NCBI RefSeq assembly: GCF_030286045.1
Contig: NZ_CP127390.1
Coordinates: 310,001 to 374,000 of the forward strand
DNA: 64,000 nucleotides
Origin: Propionimicrobium sp. PCR01-08-3
GTDB taxonomy: Bacteria; Actinomycetota; Actinomycetes; Propionibacteriales; Propionibacteriaceae
Direction of reading: 5' to 3'
Shown: piece by piece, positions 32,986-41,449 of the stretch
Layout of the letters: each line of letters begins with the position of its first letter
How positions within the stretch are numbered: the first letter of the stretch is position 1
Program-made: the position numbers and the translations under genes
Notes under the pieces: model-generated
Told to the model about the DNA's origin: nothing
The model's input: the letters and a program-made list of their open reading frames with translations, nothing else
Databases searched by the model: none

Positions 32986-34209
32986 CTAGAACACCCAGGT
33001 GGCCGCAGGCTGCACCGGCCACGACATCGCCCGATGCAAGAGATCGGCGCTCCCGGCCACATGCTCGACGATCTGGTCCGCTCGTGCCATTCCGGCGAGA
33101 ACCGGGCGTCCAAGATAGGCCGCAGACAACTGTGAAATCGATAACGACACGTCAGCCGCGGCCCCCGCTGCGGCCCGGTTCACCTCGGCTCTGCCGCCGG
33201 AGATCACCATTCGCCACAGGCCATGGTTGATCGGCAACAAGGGGTCGTCGATCTGCAGCACAAGGTCCAGATCGGCTTCGTACCGCCGGCTGGCGAGGCA
33301 GACCGGCAGATCGAGGATGCGAGCGAAAAGGTCGTCCTGCACCCCTGGAGTGGCCGCCCTGGGATCGGGCAGCATGAAGACGAGCGGAGAGTCCACCGGC
33401 ACTCGCTGCGCCTCCACGATCCGGACGAGGTCCACGTCCGCCATCGCCTGCCACAGCGCATACTGGGCTCCCGCATCCAGCGCGTTCCAGTCGGTGACCG
33501 GTGCTATTCCTGCCCGATCACTGATATGCGGACGCGTGAAAAGTGCATAGCCGGCCGGCTCATCACCGCGGGCCACGCGCAGGATGCGCAGCGGCTGGCC
33601 GGGAGCGAATTCGCTGGTCAAGGCGTGCTGTTGGAAACCGGGCAGCTCTCGCACCGGGGTTCCTGGACGAGTCTGGGCCTGCTGGATCTGATGGATGAAC
33701 GGGGCATCGCGCCCGGGATCGGCGTAGTCGAAGTCGATGCTGAAGTCGTCGGCGGAGTATCCGTCAGGGGCGATTAGCCGGGTGCCATGGGGAATCCGCA
33801 GGTTATAGGAGTCGCTGGCGTGCCCGAAACCGAAGCGTCCATAAATCTCGTAGTCTTGGGCGAAGAGCATGCTCAACCCATCCCCACGAGTGACGCCGGC
33901 CTCCAGATATCGCCCGATCATGCGACGTAGCAGACCCTGTCGGCGATAGTTGGGATGCACCGAGACTGAGGTCAGCCCGTTGGCGCGGATGCGTCCACCC
34001 GGGATCGCCAGTTCGGGGAAGGGATAGAAGGCGGCCTTGGCTGCGAGACGGTCACCGTCGGCCAGGCCGATGGTGTGCTGCCAGTCGACCGAAAACGGAA
34101 GCCGCGTACGCTGCTCGATAGAGAACGAGCTCGGCCAGGTCCAGGCGTCGAGGGCCTCGAAGCGCTCACGCCAGCCTTCGTCGAGCCGCACGAAGTCAAT
34201 TTCAGACAT
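32986..34209 (-). CDS. GNAT acetyltransferase, Eis family
   Basis: This 407-aa protein resembles Eis, the enhanced-intracellular-survival acetyltransferase. The N-terminal GNAT domain holds LTSVSVHPNYRRQGLLRRMI (acetyl-CoA loop RRQGLL) and GLSMLFAQDYEIYGRFGFGHAS. A second GNAT-like part and a C-terminal SCP2 fold (VSGGRAEVNRA...ADVSLSISQLSAAYLG) follow. Eis acetylates aminoglycosides and other amines at several positions; the in vivo substrate here is unknown. ATG 34209 lies seven bases after TAGCGT; C-terminus WVF matches the catalytic Phe carboxylate of Eis. Confidence 0.85.
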   Translation of the reverse strand: MSEIDFVRLDEGWRERFEALDAWTWPSSFSIEQRTRLPFSVDWQHTIGLADGDRLAAKAAFYPFPELAIPGGRIRANGLTSVSVHPNYRRQGLLRRMIGRYLEAGVTRGDGLSMLFAQDYEIYGRFGFGHASDSYNLRIPHGTRLIAPDGYSADDFSIDFDYADPGRDAPFIHQIQQAQTRPGTPVRELPGFQQHALTSEFAPGQPLRILRVARGDEPAGYALFTRPHISDRAGIAPVTDWNALDAGAQYALWQAMADVDLVRIVEAQRVPVDSPLVFMLPDPRAATPGVQDDLFARILDLPVCLASRRYEADLDLVLQIDDPLLPINHGLWRMVISGGRAEVNRAAAGAAADVSLSISQLSAAYLGRPVLAGMARADQIVEHVAGSADLLHRAMSWPVQPAATWVF

Positions 34210-34543
34210 GGGCCCTACGCTACTTCTGTGAGGGCGGCAGAGCAGCAGCGAGCGGGCGCTGATCTCGATCCGCCAGCCGTCAACTCGTGCGCAACTCCGC
34301 CAGGAATCGTGGGGCCAAAGAGCGGAGCGCCGGCAATCTCAGCAGGGATCCGGCGGGACATGGTCCATCGCCGAGAGCCCGTCCTACTCGACCGGACCCA
34401 ACCTGATTGTTGCTGTTTACACAACGGCGGACGGCCCGCGCACGTGTTGGTGCGGGCCGTCCTTGAGTCTTCCGAGATTTGCGTCTTCTTGCTGCCCAGC
34501 CAGCCACCTCATGGGACCGAGAGGGCCGCAGAAGTCGAACCGG
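34210..34543. other. Gene-free stretch between Eis and MarR genes
   Basis: Apart from the terminator at 34429-34462 nothing convincing is seen. A plus-strand frame starts with GTG 34228 six bases after TACGCT, but it runs through the terminator into the MarR gene and is not supported. Confidence 0.35.
34429..34462 (-). terminator. Terminator of the MarR gene
   Basis: GGACGGCCCGC (34429-34439) pairs perfectly with GCGGGCCGTCC (34452-34462). It lies 82 bases past the MarR stop; no strong T-run on either side. Confidence 0.6.
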
Positions 34544-35344
34544 TTAGTCCTCGCGGGGATCTTGCGAGCCGAGATCCTCCGGGTCGTCCGCCGCATGCCG
34601 ATCTTGGGGGGAGTCGGACGACGGGGGAGTCATCGGATGGCCGCCTCGGGGGCCATGCGGGTGATGGTGGCCGTGATGGCTTCGTGGTCCAGGCCGGAAA
34701 TCATCGTCCTCCTCGGGGTCGAATCCGGTCTCGCTCCATGGGTCGGGACCGAAGGGGAATCCGCCCGGGCCGAAGGGGAAATCGCCCGGTGTGAATCCTG
34801 GGAACGGCCCGCGCGGGCCGCGACCGTGATGCTGTCGGAACTCTCGGATCATTTCGTGGCGGGCCTGGAAATCATCACCCGACTCTTGCTCGAGTTGCTC
34901 AATGATGCGTCCGAGGTAGTCGGCGAAATTGGCCACTTCGTCGTCGCTCAGGCATTCGAGAAATGCGAGCCGGGAGGTGCTCTCCGCGCTGTCGTCCTGA
35001 GCGGCATCGCGTCCGGTGTCGGTCAGCGTGACCGTTACGGTACGCCGGTCGTTTGGCGAGGGTTCGCGGGTGACAAGGCCTTGGGCCTCGAGCTTGCGCA
35101 GCAACTCGGCCATGGATTGGCGAGACATGCCCATCAGGTAGGTCAGTTCGCGCTGGGTCATCTCGGGCTTGAGCTTCAGTACGGCGAGGATGCGGCCTTG
35201 GCCACCTCTCGGATCACGCCACGGCTCGCCTCCCGGCCTGCGTCTGCGTTGCCTGCGGAACTGCAGGACTGCGACTTCGCGCAGCCGCTCGGCCGCCAGG
35301 CGGCGGGTGTCAGATTGTTCGTATTCGTTGATGTTGTCAGTCAT
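34544..35344 (-). CDS. MarR family regulator with long His/Pro/Gly tail
   Basis: This 266-aa winged-helix regulator has the MarR core at about residues 15-140. LKPEMTQRELTYLMGMSRQSMAELLRKLEAQGLVTREPSPNDRRTVTVTLTDTG covers helix-turn-helix and wing. The remaining 120 residues are a low-complexity tail rich in Gly, Pro, Phe, His and Asp (repeats like FPFGPG, HHGHHHPHGPRGGH). Typical MarR proteins have about 150 aa. The His-rich tail may sense metal, which is inference. ATG 35344 has AAAGGA; a GTG at 35377 is an alternative. Two operators lie upstream (35382-35442). Confidence 0.82.
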   Translation of the reverse strand: MTDNINEYEQSDTRRLAAERLREVAVLQFRRQRRRRPGGEPWRDPRGGQGRILAVLKLKPEMTQRELTYLMGMSRQSMAELLRKLEAQGLVTREPSPNDRRTVTVTLTDTGRDAAQDDSAESTSRLAFLECLSDDEVANFADYLGRIIEQLEQESGDDFQARHEMIREFRQHHGRGPRGPFPGFTPGDFPFGPGGFPFGPDPWSETGFDPEEDDDFRPGPRSHHGHHHPHGPRGGHPMTPPSSDSPQDRHAADDPEDLGSQDPRED

Positions 35345-35381
35345 TGTTGATCGTCCTTTGTTTCGATTGGTCCTCACCTTC

Positions 35382-35442
35382 TGTCAGGTACCTGACAACA
35401 ACTATGCGTCGGCTTTACTGATTAGTCAAGTACCTGACTAAT
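35382..35442 (-). promoter_or_regulatory. Two MarR operators, 42 bp apart
   Basis: TGTCAGGTACCTGACA (35382-35397) is a perfect 16-bp palindrome. A second site (35421-35442) reads ATTAGTCA-AGTACC-TGACTAAT with one unmatched pair. They share TCARGTACCTGA and their centres are 42 bp (four helical turns) apart. They lie directly upstream of the MarR start and are probably its autoregulatory sites. Confidence 0.7.
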
Positions 35443-35632
35443 TCTTGTGTCGAATGCATGGATCGCTAGGAGTCGAGCGCGTGGATGCCACGGTGTGCTC
35501 GATCCTGGCTGTCTTCCTATTGGACGATCTTCTTATTGGACGATCCTTGTCGCGACGCTCGTATGGTCTCGAGCGGTGCCAGGCAGGCCTGTTCTGCGTC
35601 CGTACTTCTTTCAACGTCGAGCGGATCCCAGG

Positions 35633-35681
35633 GCCGATGGGAACTGGGAACAAGAAGACTTCGTCCCCGGTCCCCATCGGC
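35633..35681 (-). terminator. Hairpin after fucI
   Basis: On the minus strand GCCGATGGGGAC pairs with GTTCCCATCGGC (one G-U) around a loop that can itself fold. It lies six bases past the fucI stop. The remainder of 35345-35687 holds the MarR operators and a short direct repeat (ATTGGACGATC twice near 35519 and 35535); no gene is seen there. Confidence 0.6.
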
Positions 35682-35687
35682 GCATCA

Positions 35688-37457
35688 TCACTTGAAGAAG
35701 GGCCCGTAGTTTGCGCAGGCGCGATAGTCGGCGCCTTGAACGTCTGCGGTGCCGAACAATGCCCAGTTGCGCGGACGCATGATGTCGCCTTCCGACACGT
35801 TGTGCATCGACACGGGAATCCTGAGCATGGACGCAAGAGTGATGAGGTCGGCACCGAAGTGACCATAACCGATCGCACCGTGATTGGCACCCCAGTTATC
35901 CATGACCGAATAAGTAGAGGTGAAGGCACCCTTCCCGGTCAGACGAGGAGCGAAGAATGTCGTCGGCCAGGTGGGGTCGGTGCGTTTCTCGATGATGCCG
36001 GTAGCCTCGTCCGACAGCTCAACCGACCAGCCCTCGGCAAGCTGAAGCACCGGACCCAGCCCCTCCACCAGGTTGATACGCGCCATCGTCAAAGGCATAC
36101 CGCCCCTGGTACGGAAATGGACGGAGAATCCACCGCCGCGGAAGTACGGCTTGTTGGACGGATGAAAGGTGGCGGCGTCGAGCGCTGCATCGACGTCCTG
36201 CTCGGTGACATTCCACCATTCCTTCATGCATGGCCTGCCCTCGGCATCGACCATGGCTCCGGTCGCGTCGATGGATGTGGCGCCGGAGTTACGAAGATCG
36301 AGGAATCCATCCTCGGCATGCTCGGGTACCTCTTCACCGGTCACCCGCTTGACCGCACTCGGGCTCCAGTAAGTGCGCACATCGGAGAAGAGCTGAGTGC
36401 GATTGGTCAACAGCTGGTTGAGTAGCATGGACGCGCCGTTGAGCGTGTCATTTTCGGTGGCCATCGTCAGAGGCTCACGTGGACCATTCCAGTCGAAAGT
36501 CGTATTGAGAAGGGTCTCCATGACGTCGCCGTTCGGCATGAAATCTGTCCATTGCCGTTGGCCTTGGAATCCCGAAACGATCGCATTGTGGCCTGCCGAC
36601 TCCTCCTCGAAGCCGAGTTCGGCGAGCTTCGGATTGCCGAGCATCAAATCGCGAGCGATCAGTACCATCTTGATCGAGTAGTCCCACTGCTCTGTTCGCT
36701 GCTGGTCGGTGAGAAAATCCTTCTCGTCATTGGCCAGATCCTCGCCCTCGTGAAGGTGGCTCGCGGCCCATTGCCGGGCGGTGGAGTACTCCTCCGGATC
36801 ATAAATGCCCAGTCGGATACGCCTCTCGATCTCTACCTCGTCGACCGACTCGACGCCGAGGCCTAGGTAGTTCCGGAAGAAGTGCGGATCGACCATCGAA
36901 CCGGCGATGCCCATGCACTGCGACCCGATCTGCAGGTAGTTGCGCCGCTTCAGAAGTCCGACGGCGAGCGCGCTGCGCGCGAACCGCAGGATCTTCGCGG
37001 CAACCTCGTCCGGGATCACATCGTCGTCGGCTTCTTGCACATCTCGGCCATAGATGCCGAAGGCGGGAACGCCGTACTGAGCGTAGGCGGCCATCGCAGC
37101 GGCCAAGGTGACCGCACCCGGTCGCTCGGTTGCGTTGAGGCCCCACACCGCGTGCTGGATCGTAGGATCCAGGTCCAGGATTTCGGTGACGTAGTCCCAG
37201 CACGGAGTTACCGAGAGTTCACCGCAGATCGGCTGCTTGGCGAACTTCTCCGAGCATGCGGCCGCCTCGCCTGCGCGTCCGATGGTGTCGTCCGCGATAA
37301 CACAGCGGACCGGCGTACCATCCGGATATCTGAGCGCGCCGCTGATGAGATCGGCAGCAGCATGCGCCATCGCCATGGTCTTGTCTTCTAGCGTCTCCCG
37401 GATTCCGCGCCGCCGGCCATCGATGATGGGGCGGATTCCGATGACTGGATTCTGCAT
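35688..37457 (-). CDS. fucI: L-fucose isomerase
   Basis: This converts L-fucose to L-fuculose (589 aa; family about 590). Recognised by IGIRPIIDGRRRGIRETLE at the N-terminus, CVIADDTIGRAGEAAACSEKF, the metal-ligand regions EEESAGHNAIVSGFQGQRQWTDFMPNGD and MATENDTLNG, and the C-terminal WGANHGAIGYGHFGADLITLASMLRIPVSMHN. It requires Mn2+ in known enzymes. The gene is divergent from the fucK operon and has its own promoter with a LacI-type operator (37551-37596). No truncation seen. Confidence 0.95.
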   Translation of the reverse strand: MQNPVIGIRPIIDGRRRGIRETLEDKTMAMAHAAADLISGALRYPDGTPVRCVIADDTIGRAGEAAACSEKFAKQPICGELSVTPCWDYVTEILDLDPTIQHAVWGLNATERPGAVTLAAAMAAYAQYGVPAFGIYGRDVQEADDDVIPDEVAAKILRFARSALAVGLLKRRNYLQIGSQCMGIAGSMVDPHFFRNYLGLGVESVDEVEIERRIRLGIYDPEEYSTARQWAASHLHEGEDLANDEKDFLTDQQRTEQWDYSIKMVLIARDLMLGNPKLAELGFEEESAGHNAIVSGFQGQRQWTDFMPNGDVMETLLNTTFDWNGPREPLTMATENDTLNGASMLLNQLLTNRTQLFSDVRTYWSPSAVKRVTGEEVPEHAEDGFLDLRNSGATSIDATGAMVDAEGRPCMKEWWNVTEQDVDAALDAATFHPSNKPYFRGGGFSVHFRTRGGMPLTMARINLVEGLGPVLQLAEGWSVELSDEATGIIEKRTDPTWPTTFFAPRLTGKGAFTSTYSVMDNWGANHGAIGYGHFGADLITLASMLRIPVSMHNVSEGDIMRPRNWALFGTADVQGADYRACANYGPFFK

Positions 37458-37550
37458 CTTTCACTCTCCCTTGAGCTGGACTTCGACCGGCGCTGGTCTG
37501 ATCGCCGGAACTCGAACCGGTACTGAGCGAAGGGCTCCTTACGGTCGCAT

Positions 37551-37596
37551 AGTAATCGGTTGCTCAGATGCTAGGTCTGTTGCGCGGGGCTGTCAA
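37551..37596 (-). promoter_or_regulatory. fucI promoter and operator
   Basis: On the minus strand TTGACA (37596-37591), 17 bases, TAGCAT (37573-37568), then three bases later AGCAACCGATTACT (37564-37551). The core AACCGATT is the reverse complement of AATCGGTT found in the fucK promoter. The central CG and position over the start of transcription fit a LacI-family repressor. Confidence 0.65.
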
Positions 37597-37839
37597 CGAA
37601 GAGGGTGTTGACTTGCTGAGCGCTATTGCGCGCTCAGTTCGCCTCGGCTCGAATGCGGAGAATGGCCTCGGACGACCCCACCGATCTGGTCAAGCTAGAT
37701 CAAATAGGCAAGTAAAACCGATGTTCATGAGATGGCTCGAAGAGACTTCCGAAGCGACGCCGCGTCGGGCCATCCTCCTGATCGGCTCTGCTCGACGATG
37801 CGGCAGGCGACGATTCGGGAACTCGCGAGAGCCTGGCTG

Positions 37840-37886
37840 TTGACAGCCGGTCGAGCCGAGAGTCACAATCAGAGCAATCGGTTTCA
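37840..37886 (+). promoter_or_regulatory. fucK operon promoter and operator
   Basis: TTGACA (37840-37845), 18 bases, CACAAT (37864-37869), then three bases later AGCAATCGGTTTCA (37873-37886). Geometry and operator core (AAYCGRTT) are the same as in the fucI promoter. The intervening DNA (37597-37839) of this 449-bp divergent region holds no gene that I can support. Confidence 0.65.
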
Positions 37887-37906
37887 CAAGGCTGTGAGGC
37901 GAACAT

Positions 37907-39460
37907 ATGGGTAATGAAGCTATACGACTCCGCAACAGCGGTGCGGTCACGGCTATCGCCGTCGACCTGGGCGCATCCGGCGGCCGCGTCGTGCGCGCAT
38001 CTTGGAATGGCTCGCACCTTCGCCAGCAGGTCGTGCACAGGTTCGCGAATGTTCCCGTACACAGCAACGGCCGCCTCTCCTGGAATCTGGACGAATTGGT
38101 CACCCAGATCGGATACGGCATCGACCTTGCCAATCAGCTCGGCTCCGTTGAGTCGGTCGGCGTCGACGCTTGGGGAGTCGACTACGGACTTCTCGACGAG
38201 GCGGGTGCCTTGCTCGCGGCCCCGGCATGTTATCGGGGCGACCCTGCCGCCGATGTCTTCGCCTCGCGTACGGCCGACGAGAACAGACGGTTGTATCAGT
38301 GCTCCGGCGTCATGCCCATGTCCATCAATACCGTCTTTCAACTGACTGCAGAATCCCTGGATCAGCACGGCCATCTGGCGCAGGCAGCGATGCTGCTGAT
38401 GACTCCGGACCTCGTTCACCATGCCCTTTGCGGGTCCCGGGTCTCCGAACAAACGATCGCCTCGACCAGTGGGCTGTTGAATCTGGGCTCGCGGACCTGG
38501 GATCACCGGCTCATCGCGGACGCAGGACTACCACCGGGTATCTTCCCCGAGCTGGTCGCCGCAGGACAGCCGGTCGGTGAACTTCTGCGTCCATCGGACA
38601 AGAGCTCTCGTTCGATCCAGGTGGTTGCACCTGCGTGCCATGACACCGCGGATGCCGTGGTGGCCGCTCCACTGCAAAACGACACGGAGGTGTTCGTCTG
38701 CACGGGGACCTGGTTCCTGGTGGGCCGCGAAACCCGGGAACCGGTGACCAGCCGGGACGCGCTGGACGCGGGCCTTTCAAACGAGTGCGGTGTCGGCGAC
38801 AGCACTCTGACAATGGCGAATGTGACAGGGCTGTGGATTTTGGAGCAGTGCCGAGCGCATTGGGCCGAGCAGGGCATCGATGTCTCGTACGAGCGCCTCA
38901 ATAGTCTTGCTGCTTCGGAGCAGGCGGGCCGTTGGCTGTTCGATCCCGATTGCCCGATGTTCGACCATCCCTACGACATGCCTGCCGCGATCCGTTACTA
39001 CTGCAAGCGAACCGGGCAAGAACCGCCGAAGACGGTTGGCGAGATCGCTCGGGCGATCGTGGACTCCCTGGCCGCGCGCTGTGCTCAGGTGATCAAGGAT
39101 CTGGACACCGAGCTCGGTTCCTCCGCGGCGGTCGTCGTGGTGGGCGGGGGCACCCGGAACGAGCTACTGATTCAGGCGATAGCGAGCTTCTCGGCCCTGC
39201 AGACGCGCGTGGGCCCGGCGGAGGCGACGTCCGCAGGAAGCGGGGCGATCCAACTGATGGCCGCAGGCGAATTCTCCTCCATCGAAGATATCCGCGCGGC
39301 AATCCGGACGAGCACCGGTCAGCGAAAGTACCAACCGCAGAACACGGACGTGTATCGCGAGGCGTTCGCTCGGTGGCAGAGCATCCGGGCGCGGGGCCGA
39401 AGCCTCGGGCTCGGGCACGAAGACGATGAAGGAGCACGAGATGGCATTACTTGGAATTGA
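37907..39460 (+). CDS. fucK: L-fuculokinase (FGGY family, rhamnulokinase-like)
   Basis: This FGGY sugar kinase of 517 aa phosphorylates L-fuculose to L-fuculose 1-phosphate. Motifs are AIAVDLGASGGRVV (phosphate loop), GVDAWGVDYGLLD, ACYRGDPAAD, CHDTADAV, CTGTWFLVG and VVVVGGGTRNELL (adenosine). By sequence it is closest to rhamnulokinases (DLGASSGR), but the surrounding fuc genes indicate fuculose. The first 14 codons lack homology. The 3' end overlaps fucU by 20 bases. The C-terminal 25 residues are an unusual charged extension. Confidence 0.88.
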   Translation: MGNEAIRLRNSGAVTAIAVDLGASGGRVVRASWNGSHLRQQVVHRFANVPVHSNGRLSWNLDELVTQIGYGIDLANQLGSVESVGVDAWGVDYGLLDEAGALLAAPACYRGDPAADVFASRTADENRRLYQCSGVMPMSINTVFQLTAESLDQHGHLAQAAMLLMTPDLVHHALCGSRVSEQTIASTSGLLNLGSRTWDHRLIADAGLPPGIFPELVAAGQPVGELLRPSDKSSRSIQVVAPACHDTADAVVAAPLQNDTEVFVCTGTWFLVGRETREPVTSRDALDAGLSNECGVGDSTLTMANVTGLWILEQCRAHWAEQGIDVSYERLNSLAASEQAGRWLFDPDCPMFDHPYDMPAAIRYYCKRTGQEPPKTVGEIARAIVDSLAARCAQVIKDLDTELGSSAAVVVVGGGTRNELLIQAIASFSALQTRVGPAEATSAGSGAIQLMAAGEFSSIEDIRAAIRTSTGQRKYQPQNTDVYREAFARWQSIRARGRSLGLGHEDDEGARDGITWN

Positions 39461-39881
39461 CCCCCTGCTGACAGGGGAATTGCTCGGACAACTGGACGCG
39501 ATGGGCCACTCCGACGCCATCGTGGTGGCGGACGCACACTTCCCCGCGCAACGGCTGGGCAGACCGGTCGTTGAGCTGCCGGGACTCGCGGCCCCACGTG
39601 TGGCAAAGGCCATACGATCGGTGATCTTGCTGGATGGCGAAGGCTCGACTCAACTCATGGAGACCGCCGACGGCAACCTCTCGGACGTCCAATATGAGCT
39701 CATCCGAGCCGTCGGGATCGACGACCCGTCCGTGGTTCAGCTGGTCGAGCGTTTTGCGTTCTACCGTGAGGCTGCTCAAGCAGCCGTGGTGGTGCGCACG
39801 GGCGAGAGCCGTCCCTACGGAAATCTCATCCTTCACAAGGGAACATTCCCGCTGGCCACCGCCGGGGGCGAGGTTCGATGA
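39441..39881 (+). CDS. fucU: L-fucose mutarotase
   Basis: FucU/RbsD family protein (146 aa) that interconverts alpha- and beta-fucose, the latter not being the isomerase substrate. LLGIDPLLTGELLGQLDAMGHSDAIVVADAHFPAQ contains the catalytic His, and YGNLILHKG the C-terminal Tyr/Asn. AAGGAG lies before ATG 39441. It overlaps fucK and shares ATGA with the next gene, so translation is coupled. Confidence 0.9.
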   Translation: MALLGIDPLLTGELLGQLDAMGHSDAIVVADAHFPAQRLGRPVVELPGLAAPRVAKAIRSVILLDGEGSTQLMETADGNLSDVQYELIRAVGIDDPSVVQLVERFAFYREAAQAAVVVRTGESRPYGNLILHKGTFPLATAGGEVR

Positions 39882-41449
39882 ACGGGGCGGCAACGACGGG
39901 CGGCGGCACTCCTTTGCTGGAGGCCCGTGGGGTCGGCAAGACGTTCCCGGGCGTCAAGGCGCTGGAAGGCGTGAACTTCACCCTCGGCTACGGCGAGGTA
40001 CTGGGGCTGATCGGCGAGAACGGAGCCGGCAAATCGACGCTGATGAACCTGCTGACCGGTGTCTATCCGATGGAGTCGGGCGAGTTCCTTTTTGAAGGGA
40101 AGCCGCTGGAGGTCACCGGCGTGGCCGATGCGATGAAGAAGGGGATATCGATCGTCCATCAAGAACTCAGCCTGACTCCGGACCTCACCGTTGAACAAAA
40201 CATCTACATCGGTCGAGAGCCACGCAAGGGCCCATTCCTGGACAAGACAACACTGCATCGTCACGCTGTCGAATTGCTCGACCGGCTACACATCACCATC
40301 GATCCCACTACGCCCGTCTCGAGAATGTCGGTGGCCCATCAACAGATGGTCGAGATCGCGAAGGCGCTGTCCTTCAATCCGCGCGTCCTCGTCCTGGATG
40401 AGCCGACCAGTCCTCTCAACGATGCGGAGGTGGAGGCCCTCCTGGCGTTGGTTCACGACTTCATCACGCCGCAGACCGGCGTCATCTACATCACGCACCG
40501 GTTGGAAGAACTGAACGAGGTTTCGAACAGAATCACCGTCTTACGCGATGGGCGCACCGTCGACACCGTTACCACCAAGGACACCACTCAAGGCCAGCTC
40601 GTTGCGAAGATGGTCGGACGCAGCATCGACACCTCGCGCAAGCCGGAGCCCATCTCGTCCGACAGCCCAGTGTTGCTCCAAGTGGAGAATCTGTCCACGG
40701 CGACGCTGTTGAGAAACGTCAGCATCGACGTCCACGCCGGCGAGATCCTCGGTCTGGCGGGTCTGGTCGGTGCCGGCCGCACCGAACTCGGCCGGGCCAT
40801 CGTCGGCGCTGATCCCATCTCCGAAGGGACGCTTCATCTGCGGGGTAAGAAGGTTCACCTGTCGACTCCGGCGATCGCGGCTCGTCACCGCGTCGGCTAC
40901 CTTTCGGAGGATCGCAAAGATCTCGCACTGCTGCTGAGCCAATCGGTCACGCACAACGTGGCGTTGTCGGCCATGCAGGAGAAGTTCACCAGAGTGGGAT
41001 TCGTCAATGACAAGGCGATGACGGCCGAGGCGCAGGCGCAACGTGGTTCCCTTCACATCAAGACGCCGACCGTCGATCAGCTGGTTCAGAATCTGTCCGG
41101 AGGCAATCAGCAGAAGGTAGCCATTGCACGTTGGCTGGCGAAGGACTGTGACGTGCTGATCTTCGACGAGCCCACCCGCGGTATCGACGTCGGCGCGAAG
41201 GAAGAGATCTACACGCTGCTCGAGAAGCTGGCTGCGCAGGGGCGGGCGATCATCATGATCTCCTCCGAGATGCCGGAGATTCTCCGCATGTCCCACCGCA
41301 TTGCAGTGATGTGCGAGGGACAGCTCGAAGGAATCCTCACGGCAGAAGAAGCCACCCAGGAAAAGATCTTGCACCTTGCCACCCGCACGCAGGCCGATGA
41401 CATCGACGTGCGAGCGATCACACCCATCTCTGAAACGGAGTCAGCATGA
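39878..41449 (+). CDS. Sugar ABC importer ATPase (two cassettes, RbsA/MglA type)
   Basis: This double ABC protein (523 aa) energises carbohydrate uptake of the CUT2 class. Cassette 1: GENGAGKSTLMNLLTGVYPM, VHQELSLTPDLTVEQNIYIG, VLVLDEPTSPL. Cassette 2: GLVGAGRTELGRAIVG (degenerate Walker A as usual in RbsA), LSGGNQQKVAIARWL, LIFDEPTRGIDVGAKEEIY. Cassette 1's signature is SRMSVAHQQMVEIAKAL. In the fuc operon it probably imports L-fucose. ATG 39878 overlaps the fucU stop. Confidence 0.9.
   Translation: MNGAATTGGGTPLLEARGVGKTFPGVKALEGVNFTLGYGEVLGLIGENGAGKSTLMNLLTGVYPMESGEFLFEGKPLEVTGVADAMKKGISIVHQELSLTPDLTVEQNIYIGREPRKGPFLDKTTLHRHAVELLDRLHITIDPTTPVSRMSVAHQQMVEIAKALSFNPRVLVLDEPTSPLNDAEVEALLALVHDFITPQTGVIYITHRLEELNEVSNRITVLRDGRTVDTVTTKDTTQGQLVAKMVGRSIDTSRKPEPISSDSPVLLQVENLSTATLLRNVSIDVHAGEILGLAGLVGAGRTELGRAIVGADPISEGTLHLRGKKVHLSTPAIAARHRVGYLSEDRKDLALLLSQSVTHNVALSAMQEKFTRVGFVNDKAMTAEAQAQRGSLHIKTPTVDQLVQNLSGGNQQKVAIARWLAKDCDVLIFDEPTRGIDVGAKEEIYTLLEKLAAQGRAIIMISSEMPEILRMSHRIAVMCEGQLEGILTAEEATQEKILHLATRTQADDIDVRAITPISETESA

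Noticed and set aside
34228-34543. Leaderless-looking plus-strand ORF after TACGCT
   Set aside because: Reads through the terminator at 34429 and on into the antisense of MarR; composition not protein-like.
35445-36425. 326-codon plus-strand frame overlapping fucI
   Set aside because: Antisense to the well-conserved fucI; only its first about 80 codons are outside and they include the fucI terminator.
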